From JAPLVS01 sp043809265 (lineage in GTDB: Archaea > Iainarchaeota > Iainarchaeia > Iainarchaeales > DTGL01), in contig JAZDDY010000105.1 in NCBI GenBank assembly GCA_043809265.1, forward strand, positions 1 through 8,043: a stretch of 8,043 nt of DNA, read 5' to 3'. Positions 1 through 4,872 of this stretch are shown here, in pieces. Under the pieces are notes generated by a model. It was given only the letters and a program-made list of their open reading frames with translations. It was not told where the DNA came from and ran no database searches. The first letter of the stretch is position 1; each line of letters starts with the position of its first letter. The position numbers were made by a program, and so were the translations under genes.

Positions 1-34
1 TAAAAAAACTTTTAATTAGGGGTTTTTTGCCTTT
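1..34 (-). terminator. T-rich tract after uS2
   Basis: After the uS2 stop the minus strand runs through AAAAAACCCC and AATTAAAAG to a T7 run at positions 2-8. Archaeal transcription commonly ends at such T-runs, so this may close the eL18-uS2 unit. The window ends here, so continuation to a further gene cannot be excluded. Confidence 0.4.
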
Positions 35-727
35 CTAATAGCTGTCGTCTCTGTCGCGCCTTCCGCGCCTTTCGAACCTGTCTCTGCCTTCTTCCCTCTG
101 GCGGTAGTGCGCCATCTGGGTTTTTTCGTCCATGATGAACTCGAATTCCTCGAGTTTTGCCTTGAAATCACCTTCGGTTTTCACAATGCCTTTTTCCCTC
201 AGGATTTCCCTTGTAAGGAGCCAGTATGCGAGGGCAAGGCTTTTCCTTCCCTTGTTGTTTATCGGCACAATCAGGTCGATGTTTTTTGTCTGGTTGTCTG
301 TGCTGCAGAACGCGATGACCGGGAACCTCATTCTTTTCGCTTCCCGTATGGCTTGCCTGTCGCTGTTCGGGTCTGTGACCAATAATACCTGCGGTTCCAT
401 GAATTCCGTGGACATCGGGTTTGTGAACGTGCCTGGCACGAATCTTTTCACCAGCGCCTTTGCGCCTATGAGTTCTGCGAATTTTTTTGCCGCTGTCTGG
501 CCGTATTCTTTCTGCGATGCGGCAGCGATTTTTTCAGGCTCGAATGAGGAAAGGAATTTTGCCGCAATCCGTATCCTGTCGTCTATTGTGCCGACGTCAA
601 GGACTTTCAGCTTGTCTTTCCTGTGCTTGAAGATGTATTTGCGCATCCCGTCGCTCTTGAATTTTGCCCCGATGTGGGCGCCTGTCTGCAGGTATTCTTT
701 TGCCGGTACCAGTGTTTTTTCAACCAT
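35..727 (-). CDS. rps2: Small-subunit ribosomal protein uS2
   Basis: This 230-residue protein is uS2, positioned between the head and body of the 30S subunit. The sequence shows EYLQTGAHIGAKFKSDGMRK (about 11-30), ending in a family-like HIG segment, and then the characteristic PGTFTNP (about 98-104), EPQVLLVTDPNSDRQAIREA (about 111-130) and DLIVPINNKGRKSLALAYWL (about 151-170). After about residue 208 the C-terminal tail is highly charged with repeated R, E and D (RFERRGRRDRDDSY). It differs in style from the lysine/alanine tails of uS4 and eL14. The start ATG is four bases after GTGA, which overlaps the rpoN stop. The stop TAG is followed by a T-rich tract. The assignment is very secure. 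Confidence 0.97.
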   Translation of the reverse strand: MVEKTLVPAKEYLQTGAHIGAKFKSDGMRKYIFKHRKDKLKVLDVGTIDDRIRIAAKFLSSFEPEKIAAASQKEYGQTAAKKFAELIGAKALVKRFVPGTFTNPMSTEFMEPQVLLVTDPNSDRQAIREAKRMRFPVIAFCSTDNQTKNIDLIVPINNKGRKSLALAYWLLTREILREKGIVKTEGDFKAKLEEFEFIMDEKTQMAHYRQREEGRDRFERRGRRDRDDSY

Positions 728-731
728 GTTT

Positions 732-926
732 TCACTTTCCGTATCTCATTATTTCGTCCATGAGGTCGACGTGCGACAGCAGCATTCTCCTGCAGCAGTA
801 TCTTTTGATGCCGAGTTCGTCCAATGCTGTTTCCGCTTTTTTGCCGTTTTTTACCTCTTTAACGAGTTTTTCATATGCGTCCCCGACAACTTTTCCGCAG
901 CTGAAGCATCTCACCGGAACAATCAT
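732..926 (-). CDS. rpoN: DNA-directed RNA polymerase subunit N (Rpo10)
   Basis: This 64-residue protein is archaeal RNA polymerase subunit N, the equivalent of eukaryotic Rpb10, which stabilises the D/L assembly platform. MIVPVRCFSCGKVVGD at the start holds the CX2C pair C7/C10, and the paired C44/C45 in YCCRRMLLSHVDL complete the atypical zinc site of the family. The length is normal. The start lies four bases after GGTGA, whose TGA is the uS9 stop. Its own TGA stop lies within the AAGTGA before uS2, giving a continuous coupled string. In many archaea rpoK and enolase sit between this gene and uS2; here they are absent. Confidence 0.98.
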   Translation of the reverse strand: MIVPVRCFSCGKVVGDAYEKLVKEVKNGKKAETALDELGIKRYCCRRMLLSHVDLMDEIMRYGK

Positions 927-930
927 TTTT

Positions 931-1353
931 TCACCTTTTGCTCTTCTGTTTTTTGGCCCTTGCGCCTGTGCCCAAAGGCTTCTTCGGCTCGGTTCTCCTC
1001 GAGTCGTCGACCAAAAGCATCCTGTCGTATTTCAAAAATTTCTGCTTCAATTCTGCCGACTTGTGCAGTTTCAGGAGGGCTTTCGCTATCGCCGCCCTGG
1101 CGCTGACCGCATGCCCCATAAAGCCGCCGCCTTCAACCGAGACATCTATGTCGGCTTCTTTTGCGAGCGGCCCGGCCAATACAAGCGGTTCCTCAATGTA
1201 AAGCCTTACATATCTGGGCTCGATGCATTCGAGGTTTGTCTTGTTGATTGTGACCCTGCCTGTGCCTTTCCTTATCACTGCCCTGGCCCTTGCCTCTTTC
1301 TTTTTAGCCTTTGCGGTAATGCCTTTCTTTTTTGTCACTTCGACCACGTCCAT
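931..1353 (-). CDS. rps9: Small-subunit ribosomal protein uS9
   Basis: This 140-residue protein is uS9, whose C-terminal tail reaches the P-site tRNA anticodon loop. The sequence shows ARARAVIRKGTGRVTINKTN (about 22-41), RYVRLYIEEPLVLAG (about 47-61), DIDVSVEGGGFMGHAVSARA (about 68-87) and the tail RRTEPKKPLGTGARAKKQ followed by KSKR. The terminal arginine is the family's conserved tRNA-contacting residue. The N-terminus carries about ten more residues than many archaeal uS9 proteins. The ATG at 1353 lies inside the end of uL13 and has no visible Shine-Dalgarno. A GTG at 1338 (VTKKKG) is a possible alternative start. The stop TGA forms part of GGTGA, the ribosome-binding site of rpoN, four bases before its ATG. 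Confidence 0.96.
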   Translation of the reverse strand: MDVVEVTKKKGITAKAKKKEARARAVIRKGTGRVTINKTNLECIEPRYVRLYIEEPLVLAGPLAKEADIDVSVEGGGFMGHAVSARAAIAKALLKLHKSAELKQKFLKYDRMLLVDDSRRTEPKKPLGTGARAKKQKSKR

Positions 1354-1763
1354 CCAAGCGATCTGCTTATGTCTCCCAATTCTGAAGCGTCCTCTTTGCC
1401 GTTGTATACTGCAATCTTTATTGTTTCCATTGCGTCTTTTTGCAGTTTTTTCGGTATCCCCACATAAGCCCTTACGCGCTTAAGCGCTTTCATGCCCCTT
1501 GGCTTCCTGTCTGGCAGCATTCCCTTGACCGCGTGCCTCATAAGGCCCTGTGGGGTTTTCGGGTATTTCGGGCCCCTTTCGGGATTCCCTTTTGCGCCCA
1601 TGTCTATCCTGCTCTGGAATTCTCTCACCATATAGGCCTTGGGCCCGATTATCACGGCTTTTTCCACGTTCACTATGTCTATCTGTTCGCCTTTCAGCGC
1701 CCTTTCGGCCACAATGCTTGCGAGCCTGCCGAACACGAGTTTTGAAGCGTCAATCACTGCCAT
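1335..1763 (-). CDS. rpl13: Large-subunit ribosomal protein uL13
   Basis: This 142-residue protein is uL13, an early-assembling large-subunit protein. The N-terminus MAVIDASKLVFGRLASIVAE is typical. The central block GPKYPKTPQGLMRHAVKGML (about 64-83), then PDRKPRGMKALKRVRAYVGI (about 84-103), is the uL13 signature. The C-terminus ends with DISRSLGWTWSK, as often seen in Archaea. The start ATG follows GAGGG by six bases, a GGAGG-type Shine-Dalgarno unlike the GGTGA of most neighbours. The 3' end overlaps the uS9 gene by 19 bases in another frame. The assignment is very secure. Confidence 0.97.
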   Translation of the reverse strand: MAVIDASKLVFGRLASIVAERALKGEQIDIVNVEKAVIIGPKAYMVREFQSRIDMGAKGNPERGPKYPKTPQGLMRHAVKGMLPDRKPRGMKALKRVRAYVGIPKKLQKDAMETIKIAVYNGKEDASELGDISRSLGWTWSK

Positions 1764-1783
1764 TTTTTTCCCTCATAACATTT

Positions 1784-2146
1784 TCACAAAACTATCGTCA
1801 TTTCCTTTGCTTTCTTTTTCGATTCCATCAATTCCCATAAGTCCATTGCCTTTCCGTTTTTGCCTATTTTTTCCCTGGCTTCCCTGCTGAAAGAAAAAGC
1901 GCTCACTTCGGCTTTCCCTGCGAGTTCGCCTTTGCCGAGCGCTTTTCCGGGTATGACCAAAATTTTGCCCTTGTTTTTTTCGGCCAGTTTTGAAATTTTC
2001 TCTATATTCATGCTGTGCAATTGCCTTGACGGCTTTGCCAGCCTTTCGGCCAGGTTCATCCATATCTGTTCTTTCCTTTCGCGCGAGGCTTTTTTCAGCG
2101 CCTCGACTAACTCTTTTGTACTTTTCTTTTTCTTCAAGTCTTTCAT
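1784..2146 (-). CDS. rpl18e: Large-subunit ribosomal protein eL18
   Basis: This 120-residue protein is archaeal eL18 (L18e), related in fold to bacterial uL15 and found in the large subunit. The sequence shows IWMNLAERLAKPSRQLHSMN (about 28-47), KILVIPGKALGKGELAGKAE (61-80) and VSAFSFSREAREKI (81-94), the family's core blocks. The length is normal for Archaea. I chose the ATG at 2146, which lies four bases after GTGA in GAGTGATTTG. A TTG at 2161 would add five residues but would swallow that ribosome-binding site. The stop is 20 bases before uL13. The order eL18-uL13-uS9-rpoN is the conserved archaeal one. Confidence 0.95.
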   Translation of the reverse strand: MKDLKKKKSTKELVEALKKASRERKEQIWMNLAERLAKPSRQLHSMNIEKISKLAEKNKGKILVIPGKALGKGELAGKAEVSAFSFSREAREKIGKNGKAMDLWELMESKKKAKEMTIVL

Positions 2147-2149
2147 CAA

Positions 2150-2156
2150 ATCACTC
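2150..2156 (-). promoter_or_regulatory. Shine-Dalgarno deciding the eL18 start (GAGTGAT)
   Basis: GAGTGAT contains the GTGA core found before rpoD, uS4 and uS2 and lies just before the ATG at 2146. It supports that start over the TTG at 2161. Confidence 0.55.
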
Positions 2157-2161
2157 TTCAA

Positions 2162-2230
2162 ATTTTTGAATGTTTTTTTCCAATGAATTTTCTTTTATCC
2201 CTCAAAACTTTTTTCTTTTGGGCAACGTAG
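2162..2230 (-). promoter_or_regulatory. A-rich leader of eL18 with a possible TATA element
   Basis: These 69 bases between the post-tRNA hairpin and the eL18 gene are purine- and A-rich on the minus strand. They include GGATAAAAGA at 2191-2200. If that acted as a TATA box, transcription would begin about 25 bases downstream and leave a leader of roughly 20-25 bases before the eL18 ATG. Together with the terminator-like tract upstream this suggests that eL18-uL13-uS9-rpoN-uS2 can be transcribed separately. The match is weak. Confidence 0.2.
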
Positions 2231-2257
2231 CCTTTTCTTTTTGGAAAAAAGAAAAGG
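2231..2257 (-). terminator. 12-bp hairpin and T-rich tract after tRNA-Leu
   Basis: Starting eight bases after the tRNA 3' end, the minus strand reads CCTTTTCTTTTT, a 3-base loop, then its exact complement ending in AAAAGG. The stem is 12 bp without mismatch. The first arm is a T-rich tract (T4, C, T6), which by itself could end archaeal transcription. Either the tract or the hairpin could close the rpoD-tRNA transcript. It may equally be a processing signal. Confidence 0.45.
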
Positions 2258-2264
2258 GCCGTAG

Positions 2265-2385
2265 TGCAGGAGGGAGGATTTGAACCCCCGAAGGCACTGA
2301 GCCACAGGATATCTTAACTTTCAATGCCGCTGTTCTTTAAGCATTTTCTTAAGTCCTGCCCCTTTGGCCGCTTGGGTACTCCTGC
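2265..2385 (-). tRNA. tRNA-Leu (anticodon UAA), intron-containing
   Basis: On the minus strand the acceptor stem GCAGGAG (2379-2385) pairs fully with CTCCTGC, followed by discriminator A at 2265; CCA is not encoded. The D-arm reads CCCAAGCGGCCAAAGGGG. The anticodon stem CAGGA pairs with TCCTG (2305-2309). The loop begins C-T-T-A-A-G, giving anticodon TAA (genomic 2349-2351). A class II variable arm (GGC..GCC) and a T-arm GGGGG-TTCAAAT-CCTCC follow. A class II arm with UAA anticodon and A73 identifies tRNA-Leu, which reads UUA and UUG. The gene is 121 bases; removing a 37-base intron leaves 84, normal for leucine tRNA. A leucine or serine tRNA before eL18 is a familiar arrangement in archaeal clusters. 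The short spacer from rpoD suggests cotranscription with it. Confidence 0.95.
2311..2347 (-). other. tRNA-Leu intron (37 bases, position 37/38)
   Basis: The intron interrupts the anticodon loop between positions 37 and 38, the canonical archaeal site. Exon bases 32-35 (CTTA) pair with TAAG near the intron 3' end, forming the four-base-pair central helix. The bases A36, G37 and the first intron base form the 5' bulge. The last two intron bases A-T and A38 form the 3' bulge. The anticodon stem is the outer helix. The inner helix is imperfect: AATGC pairs with GCATT but is offset by several unpaired bases, so this is a relaxed bulge-helix-bulge. Splicing by the tRNA endonuclease is expected. Confidence 0.85.
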
Positions 2386-2394
2386 TTTTCCATC

Positions 2395-2416
2395 CTTTCC
2401 ATCTTGCGGTGGAAAG
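2395..2416 (-). repeat. Inverted repeat CTTTCCA / TGGAAAG between rpoD and tRNA-Leu
   Basis: A perfect 7-bp stem with an 8-base loop starts just after the rpoD stop and ends ten bases before the tRNA 5' end. It could be an mRNA 3' end hairpin or help RNase P processing of a joint rpoD-tRNA transcript. No function can be proven from the sequence. Confidence 0.45.
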
Positions 2417-2422
2417 TCATTT

Positions 2423-3175
2423 TTATTTTATTTTTTTGTTCGCTTCTTCGCTTAACGATTCTGTTTTTTCCTTTAATATTTCGGCTGCTTCCTCGAGCAG
2501 CTGCCTGCTGTCGCGCTGGCCGAATGTTTCTATCGTGAGCACGAAGGAATTCTGGCTTGTTTCAAGCTCTATCTGTTCTTCGCTTATGTCCTCGCAGTAT
2601 CCGCACAGCGTGCACTCGTACGGGTTTTTGAGCACGATCTTGCCTGCCCTCACTTCGAGGACTTTTTTCGGGCATTTGTCAACGATGTCCTGCGCGTTTT
2701 TGATTTTTGCCGCCTTGTTGTTTATGTCGGGCAGTTCCTTGTAGTATATGATTGCGGGCTGCCATTTTATGTGTTCCCTGCCCGAATCCATTATCGCTTC
2801 CATTTCCATTTTTATTTCCTGGCCTTCCTTGAGCTTGACGAGCGGCGTGTCCTTGTTCATTACCTCGATGTCGTCGTCTTTCGTGTCTATGTCGCCGGCG
2901 TAAACCATTTTTGGGCCCTTTGCCTGCAGTACGAGTTTTGCCTTTTCGCCTTTTTTCATTGGCGCCTTTATTTTGAGCGGGATCGACCCGAGCCTGCTTG
3001 CGAGGAATTCGTCGAAGAGCACGGAATCGTTTTTGTAAATGGACACGTTTTCCACCGCGAGTGTGGGAACTGATTTCATGACTATTCTCCTTATGGAGTT
3101 CATGAACTGCGGGTGCGTTCCGCTCACCAGCAATACAAGCATGTTGTCCTGCGCGCTTATTTTTTTTACATTCAT
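2423..3175 (-). CDS. rpoD: DNA-directed RNA polymerase subunit D (Rpo3) with Fe-S motif
   Basis: This 250-residue protein is archaeal RNA polymerase subunit D, the counterpart of bacterial alpha and eukaryotic Rpb3. It pairs with subunit L and nucleates polymerase assembly. The dimerisation domain includes SGTHPQFMNSIRRIVMKSVP (residues 18-37). The insert domain is introduced by FLASRLGSIPLKI (57-69). Within the insert, C168 (KCPKKVLEV) and C188/C191/C194 (CTLCGYC) make a ferredoxin-like cysteine set, CX19CX2CX2C. The set could hold one 4Fe-4S or 3Fe-4S cluster, as in several archaeal D subunits. A KNPYECTLCGYC context also matches the family. I chose the ATG at 3175, not the GTG nine bases upstream at 3184, because GTGAT just after the uS11 stop serves as the Shine-Dalgarno. 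The stop is 37 bases before the tRNA-Leu, which probably shares the transcript. Confidence 0.96.
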   Translation of the reverse strand: MNVKKISAQDNMLVLLVSGTHPQFMNSIRRIVMKSVPTLAVENVSIYKNDSVLFDEFLASRLGSIPLKIKAPMKKGEKAKLVLQAKGPKMVYAGDIDTKDDDIEVMNKDTPLVKLKEGQEIKMEMEAIMDSGREHIKWQPAIIYYKELPDINNKAAKIKNAQDIVDKCPKKVLEVRAGKIVLKNPYECTLCGYCEDISEEQIELETSQNSFVLTIETFGQRDSRQLLEEAAEILKEKTESLSEEANKKIK

Positions 3176-3184
3176 CGTTATCAC

Positions 3185-3574
3185 TCAGCCTTTTTTCGAC
3201 CTGAATTTTTTCTTTTTCCTGCAGCCGTCGTGCGGCACAGGGGTTGTGTTTTCTATCGATTTTATCCTTATGCCGTTCCTTGTCAGGCTTCTTATTGCGG
3301 CTTCGCTTCCCTTTCCGGGCGAGGTGCTTTTGTTGCCGCCTGCCGCCCTGACCTTGACTATCACGTTGAGGATGCCTTTTTCTTTTGCTTTTTCAGCGAT
3401 TATTTCCGCCATTTTCATTGCGGTGTAGGGCGAGCCGTGCTTGTGGTCCGATTTTTCAACTATGCCCCCGGTGCATTTTGCAAGCGTTTCGCTGCCTGTA
3501 ACATCGGTTAGCAGCATGAGCGTGTTGTTGTGCGAAGCATAAATGTGGATTATGCCTTCCCTTGGCGGCGTCAT
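3185..3574 (-). CDS. rps11: Small-subunit ribosomal protein uS11
   Basis: This 129-residue protein is uS11, which lies on the 30S platform near the mRNA exit and helps shape the 16S central domain. The sequence shows IIHIYASHNNTLMLLTDVTG at about residues 8-27, KHGSPYTAMKMA at 45-56, VRAAGGNKSTSPGKGSEAAI at 75-94 and TPVPHDGCRKKKK near 111-123, all standard for archaeal uS11. The length is normal. The ATG overlaps the uS4 stop as ATGA and is preceded six bases upstream by GGTGA inside the uS4 C-terminal codons, so the two are probably translationally coupled. The stop TGA is followed directly by GTGAT, the ribosome-binding site of rpoD. The order uS13-uS4-uS11-rpoD is the conserved archaeal arrangement. 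Confidence 0.97.
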   Translation of the reverse strand: MTPPREGIIHIYASHNNTLMLLTDVTGSETLAKCTGGIVEKSDHKHGSPYTAMKMAEIIAEKAKEKGILNVIVKVRAAGGNKSTSPGKGSEAAIRSLTRNGIRIKSIENTTPVPHDGCRKKKKFRSKKG

Positions 3575-4335
3575 TTCATTTCACCTTCCGGCTTTGCTTC
3601 TTTTTTTTCAGGCTTTTCGCTTTTGGCTTCTTCCTTTTTTTCCTTGGGCTTTTCCTTTTTTGCGGGCTTTGCCGCTTTGCCCTTTTCTTCCGGGGCTTTT
3701 TCTATTTCTTTTTCCGCGATTTCCAGCACCGGAGCCGGCAATTTTTCCTCGTCAGGCACGATTGCGGTCGCAGCCGCTTTCGGCGCTTCAGGCGCTTTTT
3801 CCGGGATTTTCGGCTTTATTTCTTTTTTCTTCTGCGCCGCTTTCTTGATTTTGATTTCAAGCGCCTTGTCAAGGAAGCCTATCTTGCTTTCCTCGCCTTT
3901 CTTGACGACATACCCGGGCGCCGTCATTTTTTTCCCTGAAATGCCCATGTGGCCGTGGGTTATGAGCTGCCTTGCCTGCGTGAGCGTGGCGCTCAATCCC
4001 TGTTTCCAGACAATTGTTTCAAGCCTTCTTTCAAGTATCGCTTCGACTTTCAGCCCGAGCACATCGTCGAGCGTTGCGTTGTTTTTGAGCACGCCGTTTT
4101 CGACAAGGCTGTCCAAGAGCTCTTTTTCCCTCTGTTTCCTTGCTTCAAACGGCTGTGCGAGGAGTTTCCTTGCGTTCTCCCTTTTTCTCCTGAGGAAGGT
4201 TTCGCTTTTCCATATTTCCTTTTTGTTCTTTAGGCCGTAGGCTTCAACTATGCGCCTTCTTTCGTCGACTTTTGCCTTGTCCCAGAGTTTTTTCGGCCTT
4301 TCGTAGTGTTTTTTCTGCCTTTTAGGGTCGCCCAT
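3571..4335 (-). CDS. rps4: Small-subunit ribosomal protein uS4 with long charged C-terminal extension
   Basis: This 254-residue protein is uS4, a primary 16S rRNA-binding protein that nucleates the 30S body. The N-terminus MGDPKRQKKHYERPKKLWDK is typical of archaeal uS4. The S4 RNA-binding domain lies at about residues 102-150 and contains ERRLETIVWKQGLSATLTQA and ITHGHMGISGKKMTAPGYVV. Archaeal uS4 is usually about 160-190 residues and ends soon after this domain. Here about 85 further residues (170-254) form a K/E/A/P low-complexity tail that is probably disordered. The start ATG follows the AAGTGAT ribosome-binding sequence, which includes the uS13 stop. The last codons contain GGTGA, which serves uS11, and the TGA stop overlaps the uS11 ATG by four bases (ATGA). 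The core assignment is secure; any role for the tail is unknown. Confidence 0.96.
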   Translation of the reverse strand: MGDPKRQKKHYERPKKLWDKAKVDERRRIVEAYGLKNKKEIWKSETFLRRKRENARKLLAQPFEARKQREKELLDSLVENGVLKNNATLDDVLGLKVEAILERRLETIVWKQGLSATLTQARQLITHGHMGISGKKMTAPGYVVKKGEESKIGFLDKALEIKIKKAAQKKKEIKPKIPEKAPEAPKAAATAIVPDEEKLPAPVLEIAEKEIEKAPEEKGKAAKPAKKEKPKEKKEEAKSEKPEKKEAKPEGEMK

Positions 4336-4341
4336 TCAGTA

Positions 4342-4854
4342 TCACTTTCCTTCCTTCTTTTCCCCGCCGCCTTTCTTGGCGTCTTTCTTCATTACTCCGA
4401 CGACCGGGCCTTTGCCGCGATGGGTGCTCTTTGTCCTCTGCCCTCTTACCGGCAGGCCCCAGCTGTGCCTCAGGCCCCTGTAGCTCTTTATAATGTTCAG
4501 CCTTTTGATGTCTTCCCTTTTTGCGAATTCCAGGTCGCCCATTATGATATGGGCGGTTTTGCCTGTGTAAAAATCATTTCTCCTGTTGAGCATCCATGCC
4601 GGGAAACCGTGCTTTTCCGGTTCAGTGATTATCGATTCGAGCAGCTTGTCGTGCTCTTCCGCAATCTCGCCTATTTTTGAGTCGAATTTGACTCCTGTTT
4701 CCTTTTCGAACTGCATTGCCGCCACCCTTGCGAACCTGTGGCTTATGCCTTTGATGCCCATGAGCGCCGCAAAAATCGGCTTTTTGCCGTCAACGTCTTT
4801 TCCGGCAATCCTGACAATGTACCTTATTTCCTTTTTTTCGCCTTCCGGTCCCAT
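4342..4854 (-). CDS. rps13: Small-subunit ribosomal protein uS13
   Basis: This 170-residue protein is uS13, located in the head of the 30S subunit, where it contacts uL5 and P-site tRNA. The first conserved part is IRYIVRIAGKDVDG followed by MGIKGISHRFA (about residues 10-43), the helix-hairpin region. The second is PAWMLNRRNDFYTGKTAHII (about 85-104). The strongest block is SYRGLRHSWGLPVRGQRTKS (about 124-143), followed by THRGKGPVVGV. The final 15 residues are K-, G- and E-rich. The length is slightly above the usual 150 or so for Archaea. The start ATG lacks a clear GGTGA; only GGAAAGGGAA precedes it. The gene follows eL14 by 18 bases, and its stop TGA forms part of the Shine-Dalgarno of uS4, six bases before the uS4 ATG. 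The assignment is very secure. Confidence 0.97.
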   Translation of the reverse strand: MGPEGEKKEIRYIVRIAGKDVDGKKPIFAALMGIKGISHRFARVAAMQFEKETGVKFDSKIGEIAEEHDKLLESIITEPEKHGFPAWMLNRRNDFYTGKTAHIIMGDLEFAKREDIKRLNIIKSYRGLRHSWGLPVRGQRTKSTHRGKGPVVGVMKKDAKKGGGEKKEGK

Positions 4855-4872
4855 GCAATTCCCTTTCCTTGG

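Noticed and set aside
132..1106. A 324-codon open frame on the plus strand
   Set aside because: It lies opposite uS2, rpoN and uS9 and is F/S/L-rich, as expected from the antisense of purine-rich genes. It matches no family and crosses three real genes.
664..1467. A 267-codon open frame on the plus strand
   Set aside because: It is antisense to rpoN, uS9 and uL13, with no ribosome-binding site or recognisable domain.
1773..2063. A 96-codon minus-strand frame inside eL18
   Set aside because: It is an alternative frame with low-complexity R/K content; the eL18 frame is clearly the real one.
2147..2161. TTG start for eL18 at 2161
   Set aside because: The ATG at 2146 has a GTGA ribosome-binding site at the usual spacing, which the TTG start would place inside the coding region.
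2231..2257. The A/T-rich hairpin as an insertion-sequence end or attachment site next to a tRNA
   Set aside because: There is no tRNA-fragment duplication, integrase or second copy in the window; it is better read as a transcript-end signal.
3530..4240. A 236-codon plus-strand frame rich in F, S and A that looks like a membrane protein
   Set aside because: It is the antisense of the lysine/glutamate-rich uS4 tail, which turns into F, L and S codons on the other strand.
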